Positions 52,602-61,374 are shown, counted from the first letter of the stretch. The stretch: 64,000 bases of DNA from Hoeflea_A sp039025395 (GCA_039025395.1 JBCCOK010000023.1:1-64000); one strand, 5' to 3'. Numbers and translations: made by a program. Notes: generated from the letters alone by a model not told the origin.

Positions 52602-53966
52602 ATGCGGACAATAGGCGGTGAAAACCGGCAATGGTGGCTTTTGTGGGCGTTGAGCGGCGTTCTCGGAATGACCGTCCTCGAAGAAACCGTGGTGGGTGTC
52701 GCGCTGCCTACGATCCGGACGGATCTCGCCATGGGCCAGATCGCCAGCCATTGGGTCATCAATGCCTATCTGCTGACCTTTACCTGTTTCGTAGCGGTCG
52801 GAGGCCGGCTTGGCGACATGGTGGGTCACGGCCGCATCTTTCAGACCGGCGCCGCGATCTTCATACTTGCGTCGCTGGGCGCAGGGCTGTCGCCTACAGG
52901 CGATGTCCTGATTGGAGCGCTGGCTATTCAGGGTGTCGGCGCTGCATTCATGTTTCCGACATCGATTGCCATGGTGACAGCCAGTTTCCCACCGCGCCAT
53001 CACGGCACCGCCTACGGCGTGCAAACCACGGTCGGCGGGATTTTCATGTCCGCCGGTCCGCTGCTCGGCGGGGTTTTTTCCCAGGCCCTGTCCTGGCGTT
53101 GGATCTTCCTGATCAATGTGCCGATTGTTGCGGTGATTGCGATCACGGTCCTTTTGACGTGGCGACCTGATGACCAAGAGGTGGCCGGGCGGCATTCTAA
53201 TTCATCGTTCGATCTGGCCGGATTTGCAACGCTTCTGTTCGGCATTATCGCGCTTGTCTCCGTTCTGATGCAGGGAACCGATTGGGGCTGGGTGGATCCT
53301 CTGACTTTATCGCTTTTTGCGGCGGGCGTGGTCCTGATGCTGCTGTTCGTTGCCGTGGAGCTTAGAAGCGACGACCCGCTGATTGAGCTTGATCTGCTGT
53401 CGATCCCGACCTTTACGGGCGGCACGCTGGTCTTTTTCGTCTTTCAGTTCAACAAGATCGTCATCTTTGTTTTCGTGGCGCTTTTGTTTCAGGAGAATAT
53501 GGGTAGATCGCCTGTCGCGTCGGGGCTTGCGATCATGCTTGCGGTGCTGCCCACCCTTGTAACTTCGCTTATCACCGGGAAGTTGACCGACCGGCTGGGC
53601 GCCAGGAAGCCTTTGTTGTTCGGCTATGCCGTCAACGGAATCGCGGTTGTTGCGATCGGCCTCCTTAGCGCCACCGGAAGCTATTGGCTGGTCCTCGTGC
53701 CCCTGATTGTGTGGGGCGCGACGTTGCCTTTGGCATCCGTTCCGGCGCGCCGCGCTCTGATGGGAGCGGTGCCGAACGAAAAGCACGGCCAGGCAAGCGG
53801 TATCAACATCACGATACAGATGTTCGGGGGGACGATGGGCATCGCGCTTTGCGGCACGCTGCTTGCCGCAACCGGCAGCTACCAGCTCATCTTTCTTCTT
53901 ACGGGTGCGCTCTTGCTGGCGACAATCGCGATCATCTGGCTGCTGATCGAGAGGGATGACGGTTAA
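52602..53966 (+). CDS. Major-facilitator-superfamily transporter (DHA2-like)
   Basis: A 454-residue MFS protein with about 12-14 membrane segments. The conserved loop 2-3 motif reads GGRLGDMVGHGRIF and motif C appears as GIFMSAGPLLGGVFSQALSWRWIFLINVP, both typical of drug/H+ antiporters of the EmrB/QacA (DHA2) type. It extrudes small molecules by proton exchange. The start ATG 52602 is preceded by GGGATGGAAG. It lies within the glycan region but in the opposite orientation to the neighbouring sulfotransferase; whether it belongs to that pathway is unclear. Confidence 0.85.
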   Translation: MRTIGGENRQWWLLWALSGVLGMTVLEETVVGVALPTIRTDLAMGQIASHWVINAYLLTFTCFVAVGGRLGDMVGHGRIFQTGAAIFILASLGAGLSPTGDVLIGALAIQGVGAAFMFPTSIAMVTASFPPRHHGTAYGVQTTVGGIFMSAGPLLGGVFSQALSWRWIFLINVPIVAVIAITVLLTWRPDDQEVAGRHSNSSFDLAGFATLLFGIIALVSVLMQGTDWGWVDPLTLSLFAAGVVLMLLFVAVELRSDDPLIELDLLSIPTFTGGTLVFFVFQFNKIVIFVFVALLFQENMGRSPVASGLAIMLAVLPTLVTSLITGKLTDRLGARKPLLFGYAVNGIAVVAIGLLSATGSYWLVLVPLIVWGATLPLASVPARRALMGAVPNEKHGQASGINITIQMFGGTMGIALCGTLLAATGSYQLIFLLTGALLLATIAIIWLLIERDDG

Positions 53967-54075
53967 ATCCGAGTTGCGATCGTGCTGAGTTTGAAGAGAT
54001 TGATCCAGCATCGGCGACATCAATGCGGTACTCTTTATGATTGAAAATGCGCGCGGATCTCCTGTTCAATCATGG

Positions 54076-54786
54076 TCACCCGCACATGCCGCGCCTTTCC
54101 AACAGCATGTTCCGATGCAGAGTTTGGACTTTCGAAAACCCAACGCTTTTCAAGTAGGCCTCGAGGCCTTCGATCGCTTCTTCGCCGACGACGTTGGGGT
54201 GCATTTCGATCAAAAGTGCTCTGATGCCTTCAAGCTTTGCGTTTTTGAGCAGTTCCACTTCAGCGCCTTCAACATCGAGCACCAACACGCTGGGGCTTTC
54301 TTCGGCAATGATCAGATCAAATGCTTCGCTTTCCACAGTTCGCACAGTGTGCTCGCCGCGCGAATGCAAAGATGACGATAAAAGGCTCTTTGCAACATAG
54401 AAATCAACCGATCCGCCCGCAACGGTTACTGCCTTCATCACCAGCTTCGGCGCAAGGTTGTTCAGCTTGTGATTGCCTCGAATGACTAGTTCCAAATCCG
54501 GATTGGCTTCGTAGCTTACGACGTTAGCAGCCCCGACAGCGTTCGCGGCCACCAGTCCAATGGCGCCCACGCCCGCGCCGATCTCGACAACTCGGTCGCC
54601 AGGCTGCAGGCAACTCAGCAGCAGTTTGCGTTCTGCGAATTCATAGCTGCCTCGGATCATCTCTGTCCGCACATCCGTGCCGACAAGGCTTGCCTGCGCG
54701 TTCAATCGCACACCGTCTAACACAACAGTCTTGCTGTTGAGCAGATTGTGTATTCGCTGGCGCAGTGTTCGTAATTTAGGCTTCAT
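54076..54786 (-). CDS. FkbM-family methyltransferase
   Basis: A 236-residue SAM-dependent methyltransferase. The glycine-rich motif I reads VVEIGAGVGAIGLVAAN, followed by VVSYEANPDLELVI and the late VLVLDVEGAEVELLKN and LLIEMHPNVVG typical of FkbM. These enzymes O-methylate sugars or lipids in surface polysaccharides and natural products. It follows a family 2-type glycosyltransferase gene by 52 bp on the same strand, so the pair likely forms a glycan decoration unit. Confidence 0.8.
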   Translation of the reverse strand: MKPKLRTLRQRIHNLLNSKTVVLDGVRLNAQASLVGTDVRTEMIRGSYEFAERKLLLSCLQPGDRVVEIGAGVGAIGLVAANAVGAANVVSYEANPDLELVIRGNHKLNNLAPKLVMKAVTVAGGSVDFYVAKSLLSSSLHSRGEHTVRTVESEAFDLIIAEESPSVLVLDVEGAEVELLKNAKLEGIRALLIEMHPNVVGEEAIEGLEAYLKSVGFSKVQTLHRNMLLERRGMCG

Positions 54787-54838
54787 AGCTCCCTATCCAT
54801 TGCAGAACTGCCAAAGCCACGACCGAGCCCATTCAGAC

Positions 54839-55921
54839 TTACCGGATGCCGCCGTCTCGTATGAACACCGCCAGATCGTCGCTCGTACGGTATTTGGAGC
54901 TGCCGGAGTATCGCAATGTGCGCACGTTCAGCTCGTTCCGCTCTACTATGGCGCGGTAATGCGCCGCGCCTTCGGTATGCTGGCCTCGTTCTGCGGTGTA
55001 GCGCACGCCGCTATCGCCACGGGTAATGGGGAAGTGCAAAAGCACTCCAGTCTCTCGCGCCAGCCTGAGATGTTCCGACACTGCATGTGCACCTCCATAG
55101 AAACGCATGCCCGCTCGCCATCTGAGCAACGGAATCTTGGTCAGGTTAATGGCCGGCATGGCCGTGTCACGGCGTTTCAGAATGAGCCTAAGGATCGCCT
55201 CGAAGACACGCGCACGCCCTGCAGGCTGTACGTCCCGGATTGTCGGCAGGGCAGAGAGCAGTGGCCGCGACCAGGGGTACTGCCGGCCATAGGCGCCAAA
55301 GAACATGCGGTCCCTCATACCGCCATACATGATCATTGTTGGCGTCGGCCATCGCCTCAGAAAACGGCTCGGCGCCGCCAGAAATCGGTAGGACAGCGGA
55401 TCTTTTAAGGGATCGTCGTAAAGGGGAAACGCAACCTCTAGCGGATCAGAGCCCCGATACACCTGATCCGATAACGGCCCGTCCCGGTACATGTCGAGCA
55501 TGGAGCAATAGAGTGCGTCAGCGCCCTCGGCTTCGAGATCTGCGCGCAGCCGCTGAAATGAACGGGTCTCGAACCGCTGCCATATCAGCCGTTCGTCGGC
55601 ATCCGGCACAATGACCCAGTTGCCATGTGCGTAATGGTCAAGAATCTCGCCGCGCCAGTCTCTCTTGTGTTTCGCGTAGGTGGAGCCATTGTTTGGCCTG
55701 AAGACCGTCACGTCCGGTTGGGCGGAAAGATATTCGGCCGTACCGTCATCGGACCGGTCATCGACGATGAGAAAATCGATGTCCCCGAAATCGCGGTAGA
55801 ATCTCAAAAAATCCGGCAGGATGTTTCGTTCGTTGTGCAAAAGTACAAGGCATGCCACCCGTCCCGCGACAACCTTTTCTGCGCCGTGCAGATGCAGATA
55901 CGCGCTGGCGAACGGTGTCAT
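54839..55921 (-). CDS. Glycosyltransferase family 2/92-like protein
   Basis: A 360-residue GT-A-like protein. After VACLVLLHNERNILPDFLRFYRD comes the DDRSDDGT motif (near 54-61) and a VPDADERLIW metal motif near 107, the pattern of GT2/GT92-like enzymes. The long C-terminal part is Arg/His-rich and lacks membrane segments. It is probably cytoplasmic, adding a sugar to a lipid or polysaccharide. Upstream lies a pseudogene fragment rather than another operon gene; downstream is the FkbM methyltransferase. Confidence 0.75.
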   Translation of the reverse strand: MTPFASAYLHLHGAEKVVAGRVACLVLLHNERNILPDFLRFYRDFGDIDFLIVDDRSDDGTAEYLSAQPDVTVFRPNNGSTYAKHKRDWRGEILDHYAHGNWVIVPDADERLIWQRFETRSFQRLRADLEAEGADALYCSMLDMYRDGPLSDQVYRGSDPLEVAFPLYDDPLKDPLSYRFLAAPSRFLRRWPTPTMIMYGGMRDRMFFGAYGRQYPWSRPLLSALPTIRDVQPAGRARVFEAILRLILKRRDTAMPAINLTKIPLLRWRAGMRFYGGAHAVSEHLRLARETGVLLHFPITRGDSGVRYTAERGQHTEGAAHYRAIVERNELNVRTLRYSGSSKYRTSDDLAVFIRDGGIR

Positions 55922-55972
55922 GATGATGCGGCTTGTTCCACTGCTAGAGTTTCTATCCTAAGTTGCACACGA

Positions 55973-56156
55973 TTACTGCACAGGTCTCAAACGGGCAAGT
56001 CTGCGTTGTTGCTTGAAACGTTCCGGACGGCAGATATCCAGCAGATGCACTTCGATTGCATCAAGGATTTCGACGGCGGCGAACTGCCCGATTGCTGGTG
56101 CCAGTGTCATCCCCGAATGCATCATCGACGGGTAAAGCCCGCTAACGCCTGGTGCG
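55973..56156 (-). pseudogene. Truncated copy of the C-terminal end of the FAD oxidase at 57271-58362
   Basis: A 138-bp stretch (56019-56156) aligns without gaps to 57293-57430, about 117 of 138 bases identical by eye, in the same orientation. It encodes PGVSGLYPSMMHSGMTLAP and on to DICRPERF, matching the last ~45 residues of the intact FAD oxidase with few amino-acid changes. The upstream ~310 residues are missing. The remnant and the intact gene bracket the sulfotransferase gene. Most differences are silent, so the copy diverged while functional and was truncated later. Confidence 0.75.
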
Positions 56157-56191
56157 CGGTTCGCATACGACACCCGCTTTGCCGAATGTTC

Positions 56192-57076
56192 TTAAGCGCT
56201 CGGTGCTCGTTGTGCGACGAACGGGTCTCCGATAAGTCCAATTCGCTTGTTGACGAATTCGATATCTTCGGGCGAAAGGTGGTTTTTATAACCGCCAACT
56301 GTTCCTTCTCTCGTCTTTCGGCTGCGTGGTTCCGATGACCCCGAACGGAGACGCCAGGACCTGTAGAAATCGGTTTCTTCTTGTTTTTGCATATTATCAA
56401 ACCTGCAGAAGTTTACAGTTTCTAAGAGGTCCTTTTCATCGATCGTGTGAAGTTCCAACATTCCGAGCGCTTGCCGGAGAGGTGTTCGTGGATTTTGATG
56501 CATCTCCTCATACGACGTCATCTCAAAACGATTGGCCAGATGACGGTTATCGCTCCAACGGTTGTAGGCGGTCAGCACCTTGTCGATACCGGTTTGCGGA
56601 TTGCGAAGGAATTGAGAAATGTCTCCGTCAAATTTACCGTCGCGATATCTGGCGTGGAAATAGGACGAGACCACGACGTCCCTCGGATCGCGCGTCAATA
56701 GAATGACAGCCTTGTCCTTCCAGAGAGTTGGAGAGGCGACAAGCTCATGATCAGGCGGCAGCCAATCGAGAAAGTTTGCGCCGTTGTGTGAATAGGCAAT
56801 GCTCTTGATACCAGCAGCATGGCACAAATCGGTCAGGCGCATCGCCTTGCTGACCGGTTGGTCAAGCATTTTGGCGAGATATACACCCAACATGACTCGA
56901 TGCCATGTCCGTCCCGATTTTGGGAAAGAAACGACAAAAACGTCAGCATCATTTCTGGCATGTGTGAACTCTTCGATGTACCTGCGCGTGTACTTCGCCT
57001 GTTGAGTGGCAATCCATCGATTGTGTCGGTGCTGTTTGTATCTGGTCTGACGGGAAGCGATCCATTCGAGCAGCAT
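56192..57076 (-). CDS. PAPS-dependent sulfotransferase
   Basis: A 294-residue sulfotransferase. The 5'-phosphosulfate loop reads VVSFPKSGRTWHRVML (near 48), the 3'-phosphate motif TRDPRDVVVSSYFHAR, and the C-terminal RKTREGTVGGYKNHLS corresponds to the PAPS-binding RKGxxGDWKN-type motif of cytosolic-type enzymes. It is unlike the sulfotransferase at 51.5-52.4 kb and belongs to a different branch. It probably sulfates a glycolipid, LPS or Nod-factor-like sugar. It is flanked by a truncated and an intact copy of an FAD oxidase gene, indicating insertion by recombination. Confidence 0.85.
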   Translation of the reverse strand: MLLEWIASRQTRYKQHRHNRWIATQQAKYTRRYIEEFTHARNDADVFVVSFPKSGRTWHRVMLGVYLAKMLDQPVSKAMRLTDLCHAAGIKSIAYSHNGANFLDWLPPDHELVASPTLWKDKAVILLTRDPRDVVVSSYFHARYRDGKFDGDISQFLRNPQTGIDKVLTAYNRWSDNRHLANRFEMTSYEEMHQNPRTPLRQALGMLELHTIDEKDLLETVNFCRFDNMQKQEETDFYRSWRLRSGSSEPRSRKTREGTVGGYKNHLSPEDIEFVNKRIGLIGDPFVAQRAPSA

Positions 57077-57270
57077 CGTGTATCTCTATCGGCGGATTTC
57101 GAAATAACACCTAAAGTTGTATAGCGCGGCTTATCATCTGCTGTGACAGGCGACAACAAAAGTCGTACTTATTGTGCAATCAGGACCAATGGACGGAACG
57201 AACCGGATGGATGGGCAGAAGTCCCGCTTTACACTGATCGCGTAAGTCTTCCGCCATCAATTGGTTCAGT

Positions 57271-58362
57271 CTAAACCTGACTTGCCCCAAACCGTTCCGG
57301 ACGGCAGATATCCAGCAGACGCACCTCGATTTCATCAAGGATTTCGACGGCGGCAAACCGGCCGACGGCCGGAGCAAGCGTGATGCCTGAATGCATCACC
57401 GAAAGGTAAAGCCCGCTGACACCGGGTGCGAAACCGACAATGGGAAGACCGTCGGCGGGCATCGGGCGCCAGCCAGTCTGTACGCTATCCGCCTGAACGG
57501 TTTCGCCACCTTCGAAACCGGTCCTTATCTTTGACAGAATGCGGCGGGCGACTGCTTCCGGACCGTTTTCTTCAGAATCATCGATATAGTCAGTCGCTGC
57601 CAGGACGGTTCCGTCAGAGATCTGCCGGATTTCCAGTTCAGGGCTTATGACGACGGTTCGCAAAAGGGGCCCTGAAGTGCGAAACCGCGCAAGCAGTGCC
57701 GGCGAAGGTTCAAGTGGCACGCTCACGCCCGCCTGAGCGGCTAGCGCATTGGTGGCCGCGCCGGCGGCGAGGACGACAACGTCTGACTCCATGTTGGTTC
57801 CGTCCATACGCACCCCGGTCACCCTGTCATCGGCCAACAGAAGGGATTCAACCTTTGCCGGCTTCAGCAGCCGGGCACCGTTGTCCTGCGCGGATCGCAG
57901 GAGCAGCCGCGCCGTCTCCACTGGTTCGACCGAGCCTTCGCCTGCGGCGTAGGCGGCGCATTGTGGCGGCTTCTTGTAATTGGGCTCGAGCTGCACGAAC
58001 TCATCGGGTCCGACAAGCCTCACGTCGTAACCGGCTGCTGCCTGCTCGCGGGCCCGTTTTTGTGTGTCCGCCGCGTGTTGCTTCCAAACCAGCGTTCCCG
58101 ACCAGTTGATCGGGATTCGATCGCCGAATTCGTCGTGAAGCCGCCGATATTCCTGAAGCGAATGATGGCGCAGGTGCGCATAGGGTTGCGAGGCTCCGCT
58201 CCAGGCGTTTATCCAGGCAAACGACCGAGCGGTGGCTCCGGCGCTCGAACCACCGGCGTCAATGATCGTTACGGAGGCGCCGCGTTGTGCAAGATGATGG
58301 GCAATGGCTGCACCGACAATCCCGGCGCCAACTACAATGATCCTTGGCTGCACCCGTTCCAC
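57271..58362 (-). CDS. FAD-dependent glycine/D-amino-acid oxidase-like protein
   Basis: A 363-residue DAO-superfamily flavoprotein. FAD-binding VVGAGIVGAAIAHHLAQRGASVTIIDA is at the N-terminus, WSGTLVW near residue 87, and the C-terminal FAD-contact region reads RPMPADGLPIVGFAPGVSGLYLSVMHSGITLAP. The substrate is an amine or amino acid but not identifiable. It lies 8 bp downstream of a SqrR/BigR-like repressor gene on the same strand, so the repressor probably controls it. A truncated relative of its 3' end lies at 55973-56156. Confidence 0.8.
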   Translation of the reverse strand: MERVQPRIIVVGAGIVGAAIAHHLAQRGASVTIIDAGGSSAGATARSFAWINAWSGASQPYAHLRHHSLQEYRRLHDEFGDRIPINWSGTLVWKQHAADTQKRAREQAAAGYDVRLVGPDEFVQLEPNYKKPPQCAAYAAGEGSVEPVETARLLLRSAQDNGARLLKPAKVESLLLADDRVTGVRMDGTNMESDVVVLAAGAATNALAAQAGVSVPLEPSPALLARFRTSGPLLRTVVISPELEIRQISDGTVLAATDYIDDSEENGPEAVARRILSKIRTGFEGGETVQADSVQTGWRPMPADGLPIVGFAPGVSGLYLSVMHSGITLAPAVGRFAAVEILDEIEVRLLDICRPERFGASQV

Positions 58363-58370
58363 GTAGGGAC

Positions 58371-58703
58371 CTAACGCCCTTCGGGCTCTTTGCAGTAGAG
58401 CTCGTAAAGGGTTTCAAGGATGGCCTGAACCTCGCCTGATGCGACGGAATAGTAGATCGTTTGCGCGTCGCGCCGCGTGCTCACAAGGTTCAAGGCGCGC
58501 AGCTTTGCCAGATGCTGAGACAGCGCGGACTGACTGAGATCGACCGCGCCGGCAAGCGTGCCGACGGCCATTTCGCCTTGCACCAGATTGCACAGGATGA
58601 GAAGCCGTTTCGGATTGGCCATGGCCGCGAGCAACTGTGAGGCCTTTTCAGCCTTTTCCTGCAGGTCAGCCATTCCCTCCATTTGGTGTGCAAGTTGCGA
58701 CAT
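58371..58703 (-). CDS. ArsR-family repressor, SqrR/BigR-like persulfide sensor
   Basis: An ArsR winged-helix repressor of about 110 residues (113 from the upstream ATG at 58712). Counting from that longer start, cysteines are at positions 41 (LLILCNLVQGE) and 107 (YELYCKE). These are the positions of the two regulatory cysteines in SqrR and BigR, which form a polysulfide bridge and release DNA in response to sulfide/persulfide. The DNA-recognition helix is QSALSQHLAKLRALNLV. It is cotranscribed with the FAD oxidase gene, 8 bp downstream. Sulfide-sensing here is inferred from the cysteines. Confidence 0.8.
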   Translation of the reverse strand: MSQLAHQMEGMADLQEKAEKASQLLAAMANPKRLLILCNLVQGEMAVGTLAGAVDLSQSALSQHLAKLRALNLVSTRRDAQTIYYSVASGEVQAILETLYELYCKEPEGR

Positions 58704-58750
58704 CGTTCGCAAAGCCTTCCGCCGCTTTCAATTCTATTTCAGGGTACCGT

Positions 58751-58779
58751 TATATAATCACGTTTGCCGACAAAACCAA
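58751..58779 (-). promoter_or_regulatory. Sigma-70-like promoter for the SqrR-like/FAD oxidase operon
   Basis: On the minus strand TTGGTT (58774-58779) and TATATA (58751-58756) are 17 bp apart, a near-consensus pair about 48 bp upstream of the start codon. The AT-rich -10 region lies in the likely autoregulatory site of the repressor. Confidence 0.45.
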
Positions 58780-58798
58780 TTCTGGGTGGCATAACGCT

Positions 58799-59560
58799 CT
58801 AACCCTGATTTTCGCGTGCGGTCCGGGCAAGTTCAGCCAGTGTTGGTGCCAAGCGGCTCGCGTCCTGCAGGGTGTCGTCGAATTCAATCCGTTCTAGCCG
58901 GTCGCCGCTGATGAGCTCAAAGCCTGCGGCATCGATTGCGCTGAGGATCCATTTCCCGGTTTTTTGTCCAGCCAGAACCCGGGCATAAACCGCAATGGCA
59001 TCGGAATGATCCTTGTTCATATGTTCGACTGCACGGGTCTCCACATTCGCGAGCGCTGCATTCGCGTCTGAAGCGATCAGGAAATCGTCCGGCTTGAGGT
59101 TGTAGGCCTTGCCGAAACCGGCGATGAGTGTCGCCGCCACCGGGTTGAGACGGAAAAAGACAAAATCACCGAAGTCAACATAAAGCTCGGCTTTGGGGTG
59201 GCGGCGCAAAAATCGTGCCCGGATGCGTGTCTTTCGCTCGTCCCCATTGCGGATCGCTTCTGCCTTGCATTGCAGTGTAATGCGCGGATGGGCCAAGGGA
59301 TCGCCCTTGCCGGGCTCGCCGAGAAGCAGCGAAACGCGCCCGTCTTCAAAAAGACCGGCCGAATGTTTGGAAAGATCGGAAACCAGAATGACAGGCGTGC
59401 GATCAATGTCGTTGGCGACCGCCGTTCTGCTGGCAAATGGAGACCCGTCCTGGGGCAATATGACGGCAAGCGAACCGTAACGCGAACTGCTTACGAGACG
59501 CCGTGCCTGGGCTCGGGCGTCGTCGTCGGTGTCACGCATCTTGTCATTTTCATCGGCCAT
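58799..59560 (-). CDS. HugZ-like heme utilisation / pyridoxamine-phosphate-oxidase-fold protein
   Basis: A 253-residue protein with an N-terminal split-barrel PNPOx-like domain (about 15-165: YGSLAVILPQDGSPFASRTAVAND, SLLLGEPGKGDPLAHPRITLQCKAE) and a C-terminal DUF2470/HugZ-type helical domain (NVETRAVEHMNKDHSDAIAVYARVLAGQ). Members bind heme or flavin; HugZ degrades heme. It is the first gene past the SqrR-like promoter, reading the same way, 14 bp downstream of the CaiB-like gene. Confidence 0.8.
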   Translation of the reverse strand: MADENDKMRDTDDDARAQARRLVSSSRYGSLAVILPQDGSPFASRTAVANDIDRTPVILVSDLSKHSAGLFEDGRVSLLLGEPGKGDPLAHPRITLQCKAEAIRNGDERKTRIRARFLRRHPKAELYVDFGDFVFFRLNPVAATLIAGFGKAYNLKPDDFLIASDANAALANVETRAVEHMNKDHSDAIAVYARVLAGQKTGKWILSAIDAAGFELISGDRLERIEFDDTLQDASRLAPTLAELARTARENQG

Positions 59561-59574
59561 GGCGTCCTCGAAAT

Positions 59575-60606
59575 TCAGTGTCTCAGAAATTTTGGCGCAA
59601 CACGGGGCATGATGTGGCCGGCGATGTTTTCAAAGCTTTGGCGATCCGTGCTGTGTTCGTGGCGAGCCGCTTCTTCCGGTTTCAAAACAGGCGTGACGCA
59701 GGCATCGGTATCGGCAAAGAGTGCCGTCCAGTGATCACGTGTTCCGGTGAGAAACGTGTTCTTGAGCACGATCCGGAGCTCTTCCCAGCCATCGCGGTCG
59801 TATTGCCTTTTCTTCCATGTCGGATCAAGCCCGAGCCCATCCACCAGCAGGTCGAAAAACTGCGGCTCAAGCGATGCGACCGCCATGTATAGTCCGTCGG
59901 ACGTTTCATAGGTGTCGTAGAACGGGTAGCCTCCGTCAAGCAGATTGCTGCCTCGCGTTCCGACCTGCCACGCGCCCGAGGCCATCAGCGAAAAGATCGG
60001 CGTTGCCAACATTGCTGATCCCTCGACCATTGCGGCGTCTATGACCTGACCTTTCCCGGTCTGGCTGCGCGCGTAAAGCGCAGAAAGGACCCCCATGATC
60101 AACACCATAGTGCCGCCGCCGTAGTCGCCAATGAGATTAAGCGGCGGAACAGGCGGAGTTTCAGGTCGGCCAATCATTGACAGGACGCCGGACATGGCGA
60201 TGTAGTTCAGGTCATGACCGGCGCTTTGCGCCATCGGGCCGGTTTGGCCGTAGCCGGTCATGCGCGCATAGACAAGCCGGGGATTGGCCGCCAGCATTTC
60301 AGCCGGTCCAAGACCAAGCCTCTCCATGACGCCTGGCCTGAATCCCTCGACAAGGACATCCGCGCCTGCAATCATCGTCTCGGCTTCGCGCCGGTCTTCG
60401 TCGGTCTTCAGATCCAGCTTCTGCACCGATTTGTTCAAGACATCTGAATTTGTCTCAGGGTCGAGAGGCAGGAAAACCGGTTCCCGGCCCTTGGCTTCGA
60501 TGCGCGTTACATCGGCGCCGAGACCAGCAAGCAGGTAGCCGGCGAAAGGGGCGGGACCAAGCCCCGCCATCTCTATGATTTTCAGGCCGTTGAGCGGACT
60601 GGCCAC
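59575..60606 (-). CDS. CaiB/BaiF CoA-transferase family, alpha-methylacyl-CoA racemase-like
   Basis: A 343-residue CaiB/BaiF-family enzyme with the N-terminal GLGPAPFAGYLLAGLGADVTRIEAKG, and the catalytic region TGYGQTGPMAQSAGHDLNYIAMSG. The His-Asp in AGHDLNY is diagnostic for alpha-methylacyl-CoA racemases, which epimerise (R)- and (S)-2-methylacyl-CoA for beta-oxidation. Six bases separate it from the hydroxyacyl-CoA dehydrogenase gene upstream on the same strand, so the two likely form a fatty-acid breakdown operon. Confidence 0.85.
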   Translation of the reverse strand: MASPLNGLKIIEMAGLGPAPFAGYLLAGLGADVTRIEAKGREPVFLPLDPETNSDVLNKSVQKLDLKTDEDRREAETMIAGADVLVEGFRPGVMERLGLGPAEMLAANPRLVYARMTGYGQTGPMAQSAGHDLNYIAMSGVLSMIGRPETPPVPPLNLIGDYGGGTMVLIMGVLSALYARSQTGKGQVIDAAMVEGSAMLATPIFSLMASGAWQVGTRGSNLLDGGYPFYDTYETSDGLYMAVASLEPQFFDLLVDGLGLDPTWKKRQYDRDGWEELRIVLKNTFLTGTRDHWTALFADTDACVTPVLKPEEAARHEHSTDRQSFENIAGHIMPRVAPKFLRH

Positions 60607-60612
60607 TGCCGC

Positions 60613-61374
60613 TTATTTCGGTGCGAGGCGGATTGCGCCATCGAGGCGGATCGTCTCGCCATTCAACATCGTGTTCTCAATGATGTGCTTGACCAGCGCC
60701 GCGTAATCCTCGGGCGTGCCAAGCCGCGACGGATAGGGAATGGATGCGGCAAGGCTGTCCTGAACTTCCTGCGGCATCCCCATGAGCATCGGCGTTCCGA
60801 AGATGCCTGGCGCTACGGTCATGACGCGAATTCCAAAACGGGCAAGCTCGCGTGCCGCGGGAAGGGTCATGGCGTAAATGCCGCCCTTGGACGCGGCATA
60901 GGCCGCCTGTCCGATTTGCCCGTCGAAGGCGGCAACCGAGGCAGTGGATATAACAACGCCACGTTCATTGTCATCGAGAGGATCGAGGACCGACGCCCGG
61001 GCAGCGACCAGCCGCAGCATATTGAAGGAGCCGATCAGATTGACGTTGATGACGCGGGCAAACAGATCAAGATCATGCGGACCCTGGCGGCCGACGATCC
61101 GGCTCGCATCGGCAATTCCGGCGCAGTTGACAAGAATGCGGGCTTCTCCGTGGGTTTGCGCGGCTGCGGAAATCGCCTCTTCTGCAGCAATCGCACTCGT
61201 CACGTCGCATCCGAAAGCAATGCCGCCGATCTCTTCGGCGACGGCTTTGGCATTGTCTTCGTTGATGTCGAGAACGGCCACCTTGGCGCCCTCGGCCGCC
61301 AGCATCCGGGCCGTGCCCGCACCGAGGCCAGAGCCACCTCCTGTCACAATTGCCGCATGTCCGTTTGCCTTCAT
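60613..61374 (-). CDS. 3-hydroxyacyl-CoA dehydrogenase type 2-like SDR
   Basis: A 253-residue classical SDR with TGGGSGLG, the catalytic AAYAASKGG and C-terminal MLNGETIRLDGAIRLAPK, closest in pattern to HSD10/3-hydroxy-2-methylbutyryl-CoA dehydrogenases. It oxidises 3-hydroxyacyl-CoA in fatty-acid or isoleucine degradation. Start ATG 61374 follows GGAGGAATTC at the right distance. It directly precedes the CaiB/BaiF gene (6 bp), supporting a joint role in branched or methylated acyl-CoA degradation. Confidence 0.85.
   Translation of the reverse strand: MKANGHAAIVTGGGSGLGAGTARMLAAEGAKVAVLDINEDNAKAVAEEIGGIAFGCDVTSAIAAEEAISAAAQTHGEARILVNCAGIADASRIVGRQGPHDLDLFARVINVNLIGSFNMLRLVAARASVLDPLDDNERGVVISTASVAAFDGQIGQAAYAASKGGIYAMTLPAARELARFGIRVMTVAPGIFGTPMLMGMPQEVQDSLAASIPYPSRLGTPEDYAALVKHIIENTMLNGETIRLDGAIRLAPK

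Noticed and set aside
57260..57290. Partial resemblance to the MITE end (TCTAAACCTGACTTGCC)
   Set aside because: Similarity to the 2236-2259 arm is only about two-thirds with a gap, and there is no second arm nearby.
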